Below are positions 9,553 through 18,656 of a stretch of 64,000 nt of DNA, one piece after another (position 1 is the first letter of the stretch; each line of letters begins with the position of its first letter). Source of the stretch: Qipengyuania oceanensis (lineage in GTDB: Bacteria > Pseudomonadota > Alphaproteobacteria > Sphingomonadales > Sphingomonadaceae); assembly GCF_009827535.1 (NCBI RefSeq), contig NZ_WTYN01000002.1, forward strand, positions 168,206 through 232,205. Direction: 5' to 3'. Both the position numbers and the translations under genes were made by a program. The notes below the pieces were generated by a model that saw only the letters and a program-made list of their open reading frames with translations, was not told where the DNA came from and made no database searches.

Positions 9553-10683
9553 ATGGACTACACCGGCATACCCGTCATTTCCGCCACCGGGCTGTTCACG
9601 CCCGAAGACAGCATCACCAACGAAGAACTCGTCGCGAGCTTCAACGCTTACGTGGAGCGTTTCAATTCGGAGAACGCCGAGGCGATCGCGGCTGGCGACA
9701 TCGAGCCATTGCAGCCGAGCTCGGTCGAGTTCATCGAGAAGGCCAGCGGGATCAAGGCGCGCCACGTTATGGCGAAGGAGCCGGTGCTCGACCCCGCGAT
9801 CATGGCGCCCCGCTGGCCCGAACGGCCCGACGAGCAACTCTCCATCCTCGCAGAAATCGGCGTGAAAGCCTGCCGGCAGGCGCTCGAGCGGGCGGGGCGC
9901 GACGTCGCCGATGTCGACGCGGTGCTGTGCGCGGCCTCAAACATGCAGCGACCCTATCCGGCGATGGCGGTGGAAATCCAGGACGCGCTGGGCATCGACG
10001 GCTTCGGCTTCGACATGAATGTCGCGTGCTCGTCCGCCACGTTCGGGATACAGACCGCCGCGGACTACATCCGTGCAGGCAATGCGCGCAGCGTTCTGGT
10101 CGTAAGCCCCGAGATCACCAGCGGACATCTCAACTGGCGCGACCGCGACAGCCATTTCATCTTCGGCGACGTGGCGACTGCCGTGCTGGTCGAGGACAAG
10201 GCGATCGCCCCGGAGCAGCACTGGGAAATCCTCGGCACGAAGCTCAAGACGGTGTTCTCGAACAACATCCGCAACAATTTCGGCTTCCTCAACCGTGCGC
10301 ATCCCGAAAGCGCCGACGCGCCGGACAAGTTGTTCGTTCAGGAAGGGCGCAAGGTATTCAAGGAAGTGGTGCCGATGGTCGCGACGATGATCTGCGAAGA
10401 GGCGGACAAGCTCGGCATCGATCCGCAAACCTTGCGACGCCTCTGGCTGCATCAGGCGAATGCCGGGATGAACCGGCTCATCGCCCAGCGCGTGCTTGGC
10501 CACGAGGCGAGCGACGACGAAAGCCCGACGGTGCTCGACACCTATGGCAACACGTCGAGCGCTGGATCGATCATCGCATTCGACCTGCACAATGCGGACC
10601 TGGCGCCGGGCGATACCGGCCTTATCTGCAGTTTCGGGGCCGGTTATTCGGCCGGGACGGTGTTCGTCCGCAAGGTGGGCTGA
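9553..10683 (+). CDS. Beta-ketoacyl-ACP synthase III family protein
   Basis: A 376-residue thiolase-fold condensing enzyme. The Cys-His-Asn triad of KAS III is visible: C159 in FDMNVACSSATFG, H300 in WLHQANAGMN and N333 in YGNTSSAGSI. It is longer than housekeeping FabH (about 320) because of an N-terminal insert (residues 25-60). That suits the subgroup taking medium-chain acyl-CoA or making secondary products, such as the Pseudomonas PA3286-like enzymes; this assignment is inferred. The divergent aroQ starts 80 bp away. Its 3' end overlaps the convergent PAP2 gene by 40 bp. Confidence 0.9.
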   Translation: MDYTGIPVISATGLFTPEDSITNEELVASFNAYVERFNSENAEAIAAGDIEPLQPSSVEFIEKASGIKARHVMAKEPVLDPAIMAPRWPERPDEQLSILAEIGVKACRQALERAGRDVADVDAVLCAASNMQRPYPAMAVEIQDALGIDGFGFDMNVACSSATFGIQTAADYIRAGNARSVLVVSPEITSGHLNWRDRDSHFIFGDVATAVLVEDKAIAPEQHWEILGTKLKTVFSNNIRNNFGFLNRAHPESADAPDKLFVQEGRKVFKEVVPMVATMICEEADKLGIDPQTLRRLWLHQANAGMNRLIAQRVLGHEASDDESPTVLDTYGNTSSAGSIIAFDLHNADLAPGDTGLICSFGAGYSAGTVFVRKVG

Positions 10684-11744
10684 GCGCGAAGATCCAGCCG
10701 CGCGTCCCACCATTTCAGGACTGCGCCTGCCGACCACCAGATCGCCGAGACCGCCACGATCGCGACCAGTCCGTCGACCGCGTAATGGTAGGCGAGGTGG
10801 ACCGAACTGATCCAGGTGATGACGAAGAAGCCGAGAAAGAACGCGCCGAGAAGGCGCGAGATGCGGCGCATCGCCAGCCAGAACAGGAAAGCCATCGCGA
10901 CATGCATGCTCGGCATGGCGGTGATCCCCGCGCCGAGGCCGTTCTCCTTGGCGTTGTGCCATTCGACCAGCAGTTCCTGCACCCGCAGGGTCATGATCGG
11001 GACCTGCTCGTTGGCGGCATGGAGATAGGCCATCTGTGCGGCGAAGTGGTCATTCCCGAGCAGGGGTTGCAGGAACACCGGGCCGACGCTCGACAGGAAG
11101 GTGGCGAGCAGGCCGCCGATCAGAGACCAGGTCATGAAGAAGGCGAGCATGTACTGCCGCATGACCCGCGCGCCGGCTGCAAAGAACAGGATGTAGATCG
11201 TCCCGACGTAGGGGAGCAGGATCCATGTGTGATAGAGGAAGGCGAGCGTCGCGGTTACGACGGGAAAGCCTAGTGCCGGTTGCAGGACTTGCCAGGCATC
11301 GTGGCCGAAGAAAATCGCCTGGTCCCACGCAATGAAGGTCGCATCCCAGCTGTACGGGTTGAACAGCGGAATCATCGATTTCATCGCCGAGAACAGCGGC
11401 ATCATGACGACCAGCATGGCAAACAGCGGCAGCCTGGCAAGGAAGGCGGGCGAGGTGGCGAGAGCGGAATAACGCTCCCGCACGAAAGAAATCGGGCTGT
11501 CGGGCCGGTTGGCGATCAGCAGGACAAGCAGGTGAACGAAGCCGAGCACCAGGATCGCGGCGAAGTAGAGCCGGAAATTGCGCGCGACCGTCTCGATATT
11601 GGGCGGCTGGCCGTAGACGACCTGCAGCGTCCACACGACTGCCAGAAGGCCCAGCGATATGATGTAGATCGGTATATCGCGAGCGATCTGGTGCCAGGCA
11701 CCGGAAGGCCTTCCAGCCATGTCAGAGTTGTCTACGTCGCTCAC
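10644..11744 (-). CDS. PAP2-superfamily membrane protein (Aur1/Ipt1-like)
   Basis: A 366-residue polytopic membrane protein with about six hydrophobic segments. Two PAP2 active-site elements are visible: GAGITAMPSMHVAMAFLFW, with the conserved Ser-x-His, and SSVHLAYHYAVDG, with the second histidine and aspartate. It resembles the subgroup that includes inositol-phosphoryl-transferases as well as lipid phosphatases, so it could hydrolyse or transfer lipid phosphate headgroups on the periplasmic face. The neighbouring psd-pssA pair supports a lipid role, and sphingolipid headgroup chemistry is a speculative option in this lineage. An alternative start lies at residue 9 (11720). Confidence 0.85.
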   Translation of the reverse strand: MSDVDNSDMAGRPSGAWHQIARDIPIYIISLGLLAVVWTLQVVYGQPPNIETVARNFRLYFAAILVLGFVHLLVLLIANRPDSPISFVRERYSALATSPAFLARLPLFAMLVVMMPLFSAMKSMIPLFNPYSWDATFIAWDQAIFFGHDAWQVLQPALGFPVVTATLAFLYHTWILLPYVGTIYILFFAAGARVMRQYMLAFFMTWSLIGGLLATFLSSVGPVFLQPLLGNDHFAAQMAYLHAANEQVPIMTLRVQELLVEWHNAKENGLGAGITAMPSMHVAMAFLFWLAMRRISRLLGAFFLGFFVITWISSVHLAYHYAVDGLVAIVAVSAIWWSAGAVLKWWDARLDLRAQPTLRTNTVPAE

Positions 11745-11882
11745 CCGTCCGTCCCGTCGCGCAATCTAGGTCGCGTCCAGCGTTACGCGGACATGGTTAA
11801 CGCTTCGTATGCAGGCTGGTGGGTTCGCCGGTGCATGTTCGAGCGCCTTGCCGCATTGGGTGCGAGCGCCTAGACGGCGCAA

Positions 11883-12632
11883 ATGGCAGGTGAATTACTG
11901 GACAACAAGGGTCGTGGCGATGTCAGCTGGAGCTGGCCCCCGATCCATCCCGAAGGTCGCAAGTACGGGCTGATCGCAGTCGCCGTCTCGCTTCTTTTCA
12001 TATTTCTCGACTGGGAGATCGTCGGCTGGCCGCTGCTCGCGCTGTCGGCAGGCGTGTTCGCTTTCTTCCGCGATCCCGAACGCGTGGTGCCGCAGGCCGA
12101 CGATGCGATCGTCGCGCCGGCCGACGGACTGGTCTCGTTGATCGCCCAGGTCGCTCCGCCGCCCGAACTGATCGGCGACGATGCCAGCGGATCGCGCGGC
12201 CTGTCGCCCGAGCCGGTGACGCGCATCTCGATCTTCATGAGCGTGTTCGATGTCCATATCAATCGAGCGCCTATCGCCGGTACGATCCAGCGACTCGTCT
12301 ATATCCCCGGCAAGTTCATGAACGCCGATCTCGACAAGGCGAGCGAAGAGAATGAGCGTCAGCACATCCTGATAGAACGTCCCGATGGCATGCAGATCGG
12401 CTTTACGCAGATTGCCGGGCTCGTCGCGCGGCGGATCGTGCCGTTCGTCAAGCCGGGCGACATCGTCGCGGTCGGTCAGCGGGTGGGGCTCATCAGGTTT
12501 GGCAGCCGGGTAGACGTCTACCTCCCGGCCGGAACCGACGCACAGGTACTGCTCGGCCAGAAGATCATCGCGGGCGAAACAATCCTCGCGCGGGTCGGGC
12601 AGCAGCAATTGCTCGAAGGGCTCGCGCAATGA
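11883..12632 (+). CDS. psd: Phosphatidylserine decarboxylase proenzyme
   Basis: A 249-residue pyruvoyl enzyme that decarboxylates phosphatidylserine to phosphatidylethanolamine at the inner membrane. Two hydrophobic segments sit near residues 28-63, and then comes [11 protein letters not shown], typical of the short alphaproteobacterial/archaeal form. Self-cleavage is expected at Gly-Ser in RFGSRVDVY. Ser208 would become the pyruvoyl group, with the alpha chain being the last 42 residues. Its last four bases overlap the pssA start (ATGA), so the pair is translationally coupled. Confidence 0.95.
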   Translation: MAGELLDNKGRGDVSWSWPPIHPEGRKYGLIAVAVSLLFIFLDWEIVGWPLLALSAGVFAFFRDPERVVPQADDAIVAPADGLVSLIAQVAPPPELIGDDASGSRGLSPEPVTRISIFMSVFDVHINRAPIAGTIQRLVYIPGKFMNADLDKASEENERQHILIERPDGMQIGFTQIAGLVARRIVPFVKPGDIVAVGQRVGLIRFGSRVDVYLPAGTDAQVLLGQKIIAGETILARVGQQQLLEGLAQ

Positions 12633-13465
12633 TGGGTTCCGACGACGACGATCCGCGCTACGATGACGGCGGACGCATCGGGCCGAAGGCTGCCGAGGAC
12701 GAAGAGATAAAGACCGGCGGCGGACGAGGGCTGTCGATCAAGGCAGTCATCCCCAATGCCGTCACCGCGGCTGCGCTGTGCGCCGGGCTGACCGGCATCC
12801 GGTTCGCTATCACCGCAGACTGGGACAAGGCGATTATAGCCGTGATCCTCGCAGGCGTGCTCGACGGAATGGACGGACGCATTGCGCGCCTGCTCAATGC
12901 CCAGTCGCGCTTCGGAGCGGAAATGGACAGTCTTGCCGATTCGCTCAGTTTCGGGATGGCTCCGGCGCTGATCCTCTACCTGTGGACGCTGCAGGACTGG
13001 TCGCGATTCGGCTGGTTTGCGGCGCTGGCGTTCGCGATCTGCTGCGCCCTGCGGCTTGCCCGCTTCAATGCGCGTATCGATGTCGACGAGCAGCCGCACA
13101 AGTCGGCAGGCTTCCTGACCGGCGTTCCGGCGCCGGTGGGGGCGGGACTGGCCTTTCTTCCGTTCTATCTGTGGATGGCGACCGGCGAATCTGCTTTCCG
13201 CGAGCCAATCGCCGTAGCCGCATGGATCGCGGTCATCGCTTTCCTGATGATCTCGAACATGGCGACGCTGAGCTGGACTTCGCTTCGCCCGCGCCGGAAT
13301 GTGCGGCTTGAACTGATTGCGATCGTAGGGATGTTCTTCGGCGGTCTGCTGATCGAACCGTGGTGGTCGCTCGCCGGGATCTGCGTGCTCTATCTTGCGC
13401 TGATGCCGTATGGTCTGTGGCGTTACAGCAAGGTCAAGCGGCGGCGGGCAGCCGGCGCCGCGTAG
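12629..13465 (+). CDS. pssA: CDP-diacylglycerol--serine O-phosphatidyltransferase
   Basis: A 278-residue membrane enzyme that makes phosphatidylserine from CDP-diacylglycerol and serine, the substrate of the preceding Psd. The CDP-alcohol phosphatidyltransferase motif is complete (D82-G83-x2-A86-R87-x8-G96-x3-D100-x3-D104). About eight hydrophobic segments follow, and the tail is basic ([11 protein letters not shown]). The first 35 residues are acidic and soluble. The 5' end overlaps psd by 4 bp; the 3' end overlaps the convergent small gene by 32 bp. Confidence 0.96.
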   Translation: MMGSDDDDPRYDDGGRIGPKAAEDEEIKTGGGRGLSIKAVIPNAVTAAALCAGLTGIRFAITADWDKAIIAVILAGVLDGMDGRIARLLNAQSRFGAEMDSLADSLSFGMAPALILYLWTLQDWSRFGWFAALAFAICCALRLARFNARIDVDEQPHKSAGFLTGVPAPVGAGLAFLPFYLWMATGESAFREPIAVAAWIAVIAFLMISNMATLSWTSLRPRRNVRLELIAIVGMFFGGLLIEPWWSLAGICVLYLALMPYGLWRYSKVKRRRAAGAA

Positions 13466-13712
13466 AACGCGGTGTATTGAACGCCCCGCCGTGACGCGTG
13501 ACGGCGAAGGTTCGCATCTCGGGCAGACGGGCGAGCGCAATCTCTTCCTTGTACCGCGCCGCAGGCATGAGGGTGTGGGTCGCCCGTGCCGTCCGCCGCA
13601 AATTGCCGTAGGCGTTCCAGCCACGCACCGCGCTGTCCGCGAGAACTCCGAACGTTGCGACCAGGGTGACTGCGAGCAGGGCGATCAGGCTGAGAGTGAG
13701 CAGCATCGTCAT
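13434..13712 (-). CDS. Small single-pass membrane protein, putatively SOS-regulated
   Basis: A 92-residue protein with no family I recognise. Residues 1-28 form one transmembrane helix (MTMLLTLSLIALLAVTLVAT and onward), followed by a basic cytoplasmic or periplasmic tail (NLRRTARATHTLMPAARYK) and an arginine-rich C-terminus. The ATG at 13712 is chosen because a purine-rich site (GATGGAACG) precedes it. A longer frame from 13769 would add 19 polar residues. A LexA-type box overlaps a plausible promoter about 90 bp upstream. Small membrane proteins under SOS control are often division inhibitors (SidA in Caulobacter is an example), so that role is a guess from context only. Confidence 0.65.
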   Translation of the reverse strand: MTMLLTLSLIALLAVTLVATFGVLADSAVRGWNAYGNLRRTARATHTLMPAARYKEEIALARLPEMRTFAVTRHGGAFNTPRSTRRRLPAAA

Positions 13713-13802
13713 CGTTCCATCTTGTGGCACAGCCCTGTTGACAGGCTGTGGAAATCTAGGTGAAAACACCGAATTGCCCCGGTGGTTTCCGACGGTGATT
13801 GC

Positions 13803-13831
13803 TTTGTTCTCTTTTTGTTCTGACTAGTCAA
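13803..13831 (-). promoter_or_regulatory. Putative LexA (SOS) operator and promoter
   Basis: On the plus strand 13806-13820 reads GTTC-N7-GTTC (minus: GAAC-N7-GAAC), the exact direct repeat bound by LexA in alphaproteobacteria. On the minus strand it lies inside a candidate promoter: TTGACT at 13831-13826, a 17-bp spacer, then AACAAA (a weak -10) at 13808-13803. LexA bound there would block transcription toward the small membrane protein at 13712. The next gene rightward, rpsB, starts 230 bp away and is a less likely target. Confidence 0.6.
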
Positions 13832-14051
13832 GCGATTTCGGGCCGATCCCTGTAATTTTGTCGATGAATTGAGGCTGGATTTCCCCGGCCAGAGCCGCTA
13901 GATGCGCGCCCGTCGGAAGGGATTCGGCCATCTCGGCCAAACTTCCCATGTCCGGCAAATCCACATGGACGGCACACATACCGGTGCCCTGGCGGGATCT
14001 CCGCCATCGGGTTTCCAGCTGTCCAGAGGCATAACCGGAAAGGAATTTACT

Positions 14052-14807
14052 ATGGCGGCTCCTACCGTCACGATGCAGCAATTGATCGAAGTCGGGGCCC
14101 ATTTCGGCCACCAGACCCACCGCTGGAACCCGCGGATGAAGCCGTACATCTTCGGCGCCCGCAACGGCATCCACATCATCGACCTTTCGCAGACCGTTCC
14201 GCTCATGGCACGTGCGCTCGACTTCGTGCAGCAGACCGTCCGTTCGGGCGGCAAGGTCCTGTTCGTCGGCACCAAGCGCCAGGCGCAGGAGCCGATCGCC
14301 CAGGCAGCCCGCGCTGCTGGACAGCATTTCGTCAACCACCGCTGGCTCGGCGGCATGCTGACCAACTGGAAGACGATTTCGGGTTCGATCAAGCGCCTCA
14401 AGACGCTCGAGGAACAGCTTTCGGGCGACACCAGCGGCCTGACCAAGAAAGAAGTTCTCAACCTCACGCGTGAGCGCGACAAGCTCGAGCTTTCGCTCGG
14501 CGGCATCCGCGACATGGGCGGCATACCCGACGTCATGTTCGTGATCGACGCCAACAAGGAAGACCTCGCGATCAAGGAAGCCAATGTGCTCGGTATCCCG
14601 GTCGTCGCGATCCTCGATACCAACGTCGATCCCGAAGGCATCGCCTTCCCGATCCCGGCCAACGATGACGCGGCGCGCGCCGTGCGTCTCTACTGCGATG
14701 CCATCAGCGAGGCCGCCACGACCGGTCGCGGTGAAGGCGTGGTCGATTCGGGCCGCGACGTCGGCGCCATGGCCGAACCGCCTGCCGAGGCTGCTGCCGA
14801 CGCGTAA
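14052..14807 (+). CDS. rpsB: 30S ribosomal protein S2
   Basis: A 251-residue S2, complete. The ATG at 14052 follows AAAGGAATTTACT; a longer frame from 13902 is rejected because the family begins at the [20 protein letters not shown] segment. Other conserved segments include [20 protein letters not shown] and the Asp-rich nucleotide-like region near residue 165. It is followed by tsf in the universal rpsB-tsf order. The 280-bp upstream region is leader-like and may carry autoregulation by S2. Confidence 0.98.
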   Translation: MAAPTVTMQQLIEVGAHFGHQTHRWNPRMKPYIFGARNGIHIIDLSQTVPLMARALDFVQQTVRSGGKVLFVGTKRQAQEPIAQAARAAGQHFVNHRWLGGMLTNWKTISGSIKRLKTLEEQLSGDTSGLTKKEVLNLTRERDKLELSLGGIRDMGGIPDVMFVIDANKEDLAIKEANVLGIPVVAILDTNVDPEGIAFPIPANDDAARAVRLYCDAISEAATTGRGEGVVDSGRDVGAMAEPPAEAAADA

Positions 14808-14848
14808 CCTGCGCGTCGCACGCGAGTGCGAAGGCATGATTTGGGCGC

Positions 14849-14873
14849 GCGCCGGGCAATCGTTGCTCGGCGC
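14849..14873 (+). other. Intergenic hairpin between rpsB and tsf
   Basis: An 11-bp stem (GCGCCGGGCAA/TTGCTCGGCGC, one G-T pair) with a TCG loop, and no T-run after it. It resembles an attenuator or processing hairpin tuning tsf relative to rpsB rather than a full terminator. Confidence 0.5.
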
Positions 14874-14905
14874 CCCCATGAACTATTTACACGAAGGATA
14901 CACAG

Positions 14906-15832
14906 ATGGCTGCTTTTACCGCCGCTGACGTAAAAGCCCTGCGCGAGAAGACCGGCGCAGGCATGATGGATGCCAAGAAGGCGCTCGAAGCTTCGGACGG
15001 CGACGTCGAAGCTGCAGTCGACGCGCTGCGTGCCAAGGGCCTTGCTACCGCCCAGAAGAAGTCGAGCCGCACGGCTGCAGAAGGCCTCGTCGGCGTTGCC
15101 GTCGAAGGAACCAAGGGCGTGGCGGTCGAGGTGAACTCGGAAACCGACTTCGTTGCCAAGAACGACAAGTTCCAGGATTTCGTGCGCAAGACGACCCAGG
15201 TCGCCGTGGCGCAGGGTTCGGACGACGTGGAAGCGCTCAAGGGCGCGGCCTATCCCGACGGTGGCACTGTTTCCGACAAGCTGACCGACAACGTCGCGAC
15301 CATCGGCGAGAACCAGCAGGTCCGCCGCATGAAGACCGTTTCGGTAAACAACGGCGTGATCGTGCCTTACATGCACAATGCGGTTGCCCCCGACCTCGGC
15401 AAGATCGGCGTGCTGGTCGCGCTCGAGAGCGAGGGTGACAAGGCCAAGCTCGAGGAACTGGGCAAGAAGCTGGCGATGCACATCGCGGCCGCTTTCCCGC
15501 AGGCGCTGACCGCCGAAGGCCTCGACGCCGAAGTGATCGAGCGCGAGCGCAAGATCGCCGCCGAGAAGGCCGCCGAAAGCGGCAAGCCCGAAAACGTCCA
15601 GGAAAAGATGGTCGACGGCGCGATCGCGAAATACGCCAAGGAGAACGCTCTCCTCAGCCAGGTCTTCGTGATGGACAACAAGACGCCCATCTCGCAGGTC
15701 GTCGAACAGGCTGCCAAGGACGTCGGCGCCAAGGTCGAACTGGTGGACTATGTCCGCTACCAGCTCGGCGAGGGCATCGAGAAGGAAGAGAGCGATTTCG
15801 CAGCAGAAGTTGCCGCAACGCGCGGCGCCTGA
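14906..15832 (+). CDS. tsf: Translation elongation factor Ts
   Basis: A 308-residue nucleotide-exchange factor for EF-Tu. The N-terminal UBA-like segment ([20 protein letters not shown]) and the core motif [19 protein letters not shown], which contacts EF-Tu, are both intact. A GAAGGA site precedes the ATG. It ends at a strong terminator, so it closes the rpsB-tsf unit. Confidence 0.98.
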   Translation: MAAFTAADVKALREKTGAGMMDAKKALEASDGDVEAAVDALRAKGLATAQKKSSRTAAEGLVGVAVEGTKGVAVEVNSETDFVAKNDKFQDFVRKTTQVAVAQGSDDVEALKGAAYPDGGTVSDKLTDNVATIGENQQVRRMKTVSVNNGVIVPYMHNAVAPDLGKIGVLVALESEGDKAKLEELGKKLAMHIAAAFPQALTAEGLDAEVIERERKIAAEKAAESGKPENVQEKMVDGAIAKYAKENALLSQVFVMDNKTPISQVVEQAAKDVGAKVELVDYVRYQLGEGIEKEESDFAAEVAATRGA

Positions 15833-15856
15833 GCGACTTCCAAACCATTCGGATCA

Positions 15857-15886
15857 GGCCGTCGGGTTCGTCCCGGCGGCCTTTTT
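15857..15886 (+). terminator. Rho-independent terminator after tsf
   Basis: A 10-bp GC-rich stem (GGCCGTCGGG/CCCGGCGGCC, one T-G pair) with a TTCGT loop, followed directly by TTTTT. It separates rpsB-tsf from the pyrH operon. Confidence 0.9.
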
Positions 15887-15966
15887 CGTGGGGCCTTTCC
15901 CTTTGCGCCCCAGCGGGTTCGCCGCTAAGGAACCGCAACCCTCCCCGGACCGGACAAGACACACCC

Positions 15967-16689
15967 ATGACCGCCACGCCCTACAAACGCATCTTGCTGA
16001 AGCTTTCGGGCGAGGTGCTGATGGGCGACCAGCAGTTCGGAATCGATCCGTCTTTCGTGGCCGAGCTGGCCAAGGAAGTAAAAGCGGCCAAGGAAACCGG
16101 GCTTGAAATCTGCCTGGTCATCGGCGGCGGCAACATCTTCCGCGGCATGGCCGGCGCGGCGCAGGGAATGGACCGCGCGCAGGCCGATTACATGGGCATG
16201 CTGGCGACGGTCATGAACGCGCTTGCAATGCAGAACGCCCTCGAACAGCTCGGCGTGCAGACTCGCGTGCAGTCCGCGATCCAGATGGACGCCGTGTGCG
16301 AGCCCGTGATCCGCCGCAGGGCCGAACGCCATCTCGAAAAGGGGCGGGTGGTGATCTTTGCCGCAGGCGTCGGCGCGCCTTATTTCACGACCGATTCCGG
16401 AGCTGCCCTGCGCGCCGCCGAAATGCGCTGCGACGCCTTGTTCAAGGGGACCAGCGTGGACGGCGTCTATGACAGCGACCCCAAGAAGAACGCCGACGCA
16501 AAACGTTTTGAAACCGTCAGCTACGATCGCGTGCTGGCAGACAACCTGAAGGTGATGGACGCCTCCGCCGTTGCGCTGTGCCGCGACAACGACATCCCGA
16601 TCGTGGTCTTTTCGATCCGCGAGAAGGGCAATCTTGCGCGCGTGCTGTCGGGCGACGGAGTCCAGACGATAGTGAAAGAGGACGCCTGA
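15967..16689 (+). CDS. pyrH: Uridylate kinase
   Basis: A 240-residue hexameric amino-acid-kinase-fold enzyme phosphorylating UMP to UDP. It shows [20 protein letters not shown] at the N-terminus, [18 protein letters not shown] in the phosphate-binding loop, and [19 protein letters not shown] in the nucleotide site. It is the first gene of the pyrH-frr-uppS-cdsA-dxr-rseP-bamA run. Confidence 0.98.
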   Translation: MTATPYKRILLKLSGEVLMGDQQFGIDPSFVAELAKEVKAAKETGLEICLVIGGGNIFRGMAGAAQGMDRAQADYMGMLATVMNALAMQNALEQLGVQTRVQSAIQMDAVCEPVIRRRAERHLEKGRVVIFAAGVGAPYFTTDSGAALRAAEMRCDALFKGTSVDGVYDSDPKKNADAKRFETVSYDRVLADNLKVMDASAVALCRDNDIPIVVFSIREKGNLARVLSGDGVQTIVKEDA

Positions 16690-16691
16690 CA

Positions 16692-17249
16692 ATGGCAAAG
16701 TACGACAAAGCCGACATCGAGCGCCGCATGAACGGTGCCGTAGAATCCCTGAAGAGCGATCTGTCCGGCCTGCGGACGGGTCGCGCCAACACCAGCCTGC
16801 TCGATCCCGTGGTCGTCGAGGTCTACGGCGCGATGATGCCGCTGAACCAAGTCGCCACCGTGTCCGCGCCCGAACCGCGGATGCTGAGCGTGCAGGTCTG
16901 GGACAAGGGCAATGTCACCGCGGTCGAAAAGGGAATCGCCAAGGCAAACCTCGGCCTCAACCCGATGATCGACGGCCAGAACGTCCGCCTGCCTCTGCCC
17001 GACCTCACCGAGGAACGGCGCAAGGAGCTCGCGAAGCTCGCCGGCGAATACGGCGAGAAGGGCAAGATCGCGATCCGGAACGTGCGGCGTGACGGCATGG
17101 AAGCGCTCAAGGACGACGAGAAGGCCAAGGAAATCTCCGAGGACGAGCGCAAGCGCTCCGAGGATGACGTCCAGAAGCTGACCGACAAGTATGTCGCGGA
17201 AACCGATGTCGCGGTCGAAAAGAAGGTGCAGGAAATCCTGAGCCAGTAA
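16692..17249 (+). CDS. frr: Ribosome recycling factor
   Basis: A 185-residue protein that splits post-termination ribosomes together with EF-G. It begins at the ATG at 16692 (MAKYDKADIERRMNGAVESL), 2 bp after pyrH; a frame reaching back to 16578 is only read-through inside pyrH. Conserved features: GLRTGRANTSLLDPVVVEVY, and the basic, coiled-coil-forming C-terminal arm. Length is normal. Confidence 0.98.
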   Translation: MAKYDKADIERRMNGAVESLKSDLSGLRTGRANTSLLDPVVVEVYGAMMPLNQVATVSAPEPRMLSVQVWDKGNVTAVEKGIAKANLGLNPMIDGQNVRLPLPDLTEERRKELAKLAGEYGEKGKIAIRNVRRDGMEALKDDEKAKEISEDERKRSEDDVQKLTDKYVAETDVAVEKKVQEILSQ

Positions 17250-17269
17250 CGGTCGGGCGGAGCGAGAGG

Positions 17270-17953
17270 ATGAGCGGGCAAGGGCAGCGTGCACGGCACG
17301 TTGCCATTATCATGGACGGCAATGGCCGGTGGGCGAAGAAGCGCCACCTGCCCCGCGCGCTCGGCCACCAGCGCGGTGTCGAGGCGGTCCGCAGCCTCGT
17401 GCGCTCGCTGAAGGTTTTCGACATTGAATGCCTGACGCTCTATGCGTTCAGTTCCGAGAACTGGAAACGGCCCGAAGACGAGGTCGACGACCTGATGAAC
17501 CTCATGCGCAAGTTCATCAAATCGGACCTGCCGGAATTCGTCGAGAACGGGGTGCGCCTCAAGATAATCGGTGACTGGCAGGGACTTGCGCCCGATATCG
17601 TGGAAATGCTCGAAGATGCGCTGACGCAGACCGCTGGCGGCAAGCGCACCGTGGCGGTGGCGCTCAACTACGGTAGTCAGCAGGAGATCGCCCGCGCGGC
17701 GCGCAAGGCCGCCGAAGATGGGCCGATCGACGTCGACAGCATCGCGCGGCATCTCGATACCGCGGATCTGCCGCCGCTCGACCTGCTGATCCGCACGAGC
17801 GGCGAGGTGCGCCTGTCCAATTTCCTGCTGTGGCAAACCGCCTATGCCGAAATGGCATTCGTCGATACGCTGTGGCCCGATTTCACGACCGAACACCTCG
17901 GCGAAGCGCTCGACGATTTCGCCAACCGGGAGAGACGCTATGGCGGACGCTGA
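17270..17953 (+). CDS. uppS: Undecaprenyl-diphosphate synthase (cis-prenyltransferase)
   Basis: A 227-residue enzyme that condenses farnesyl-PP with isopentenyl-PP to make the C55 carrier lipid for peptidoglycan. The signature HVAIIMDGNGRWAKKR contains the essential Asp16, and the C-terminal LDLLIRTSGEVRLSNFLLWQ pattern is present. It is slightly shorter than the E. coli enzyme. GAGAGG precedes the start. Its end overlaps cdsA by 14 bp. Confidence 0.97.
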   Translation: MSGQGQRARHVAIIMDGNGRWAKKRHLPRALGHQRGVEAVRSLVRSLKVFDIECLTLYAFSSENWKRPEDEVDDLMNLMRKFIKSDLPEFVENGVRLKIIGDWQGLAPDIVEMLEDALTQTAGGKRTVAVALNYGSQQEIARAARKAAEDGPIDVDSIARHLDTADLPPLDLLIRTSGEVRLSNFLLWQTAYAEMAFVDTLWPDFTTEHLGEALDDFANRERRYGGR

Positions 17954-18656
17954 CACGCTTGCTCCGCGCAAGAATGCGGACCTGCCCGTGCGGGCCGCCT
18001 CCGCGCTTGTGATGGTCGTCGTGGCGGCAGCGGCGCTGGTGATCGGCGGTACGGTGTTCGACGCTTTCGTGGTGGCAATCGCAGCGATCGCCTTTGCCGA
18101 GTGCGTCCGGCTGATCTGGAAAGCGTTCTCCAATCCGGCGACGAGATTTGTCGCGATCGTGCTGGCCGCAGCCTATTTCGGTTTCGCCGCGGCAATCCTC
18201 ATGGGTGCAGGCGATTTCCTGATCGTGCTGATCATCGGTGCAACCATTTTTACCGACACTTTTGCCTATTTCTCCGGACGGACCTTCGGCGGACCCAAGA
18301 TCGCGCCGCGGATAAGCCCCTCGAAGACCTGGGCCGGTCTAGTCGGCGGCATGGTCGGGGCGGCGCTGTGGGTGGTCATGTGGGTCGTCTCGATCGACGG
18401 CGGGATCGTCGGCCCGCGCTTCGAACTCGGGCTCGCGCTCGACGCGGAGAACCTGTCGCTTGCCGCTGTCCTCGGGGCCGGCCTGGCGGTGGTGGCGCAA
18501 GCGGGCGACTTCCTCGAAAGCTGGCTCAAGCGGCGCGCCGGGGTCAAGGATTCCTCGCGCCTCATTCCCGGCCACGGCGGCGTCTTCGATCGAGTCGACG
18601 GCATGGTCCCGGTCGCCATCGCGGTCGGCCTCGTCGCGACGAGCATGGCTGGCTGA
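17940..18656 (+). CDS. cdsA: Phosphatidate cytidylyltransferase
   Basis: A 238-residue membrane enzyme forming CDP-diacylglycerol, the precursor used by PssA and PgsA, both also encoded in this window. The start at 17940 (MADADTLAPRKNADLPVRAA) follows GGGAGAGACGCT inside the uppS end; the frame from 17844 is read-through. The CdsA signature SWLKRRAGVKDSSRLIPGHG, followed by GVFDRVDGM, is complete, with about six membrane segments before it. Confidence 0.96.
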   Translation: MADADTLAPRKNADLPVRAASALVMVVVAAAALVIGGTVFDAFVVAIAAIAFAECVRLIWKAFSNPATRFVAIVLAAAYFGFAAAILMGAGDFLIVLIIGATIFTDTFAYFSGRTFGGPKIAPRISPSKTWAGLVGGMVGAALWVVMWVVSIDGGIVGPRFELGLALDAENLSLAAVLGAGLAVVAQAGDFLESWLKRRAGVKDSSRLIPGHGGVFDRVDGMVPVAIAVGLVATSMAG

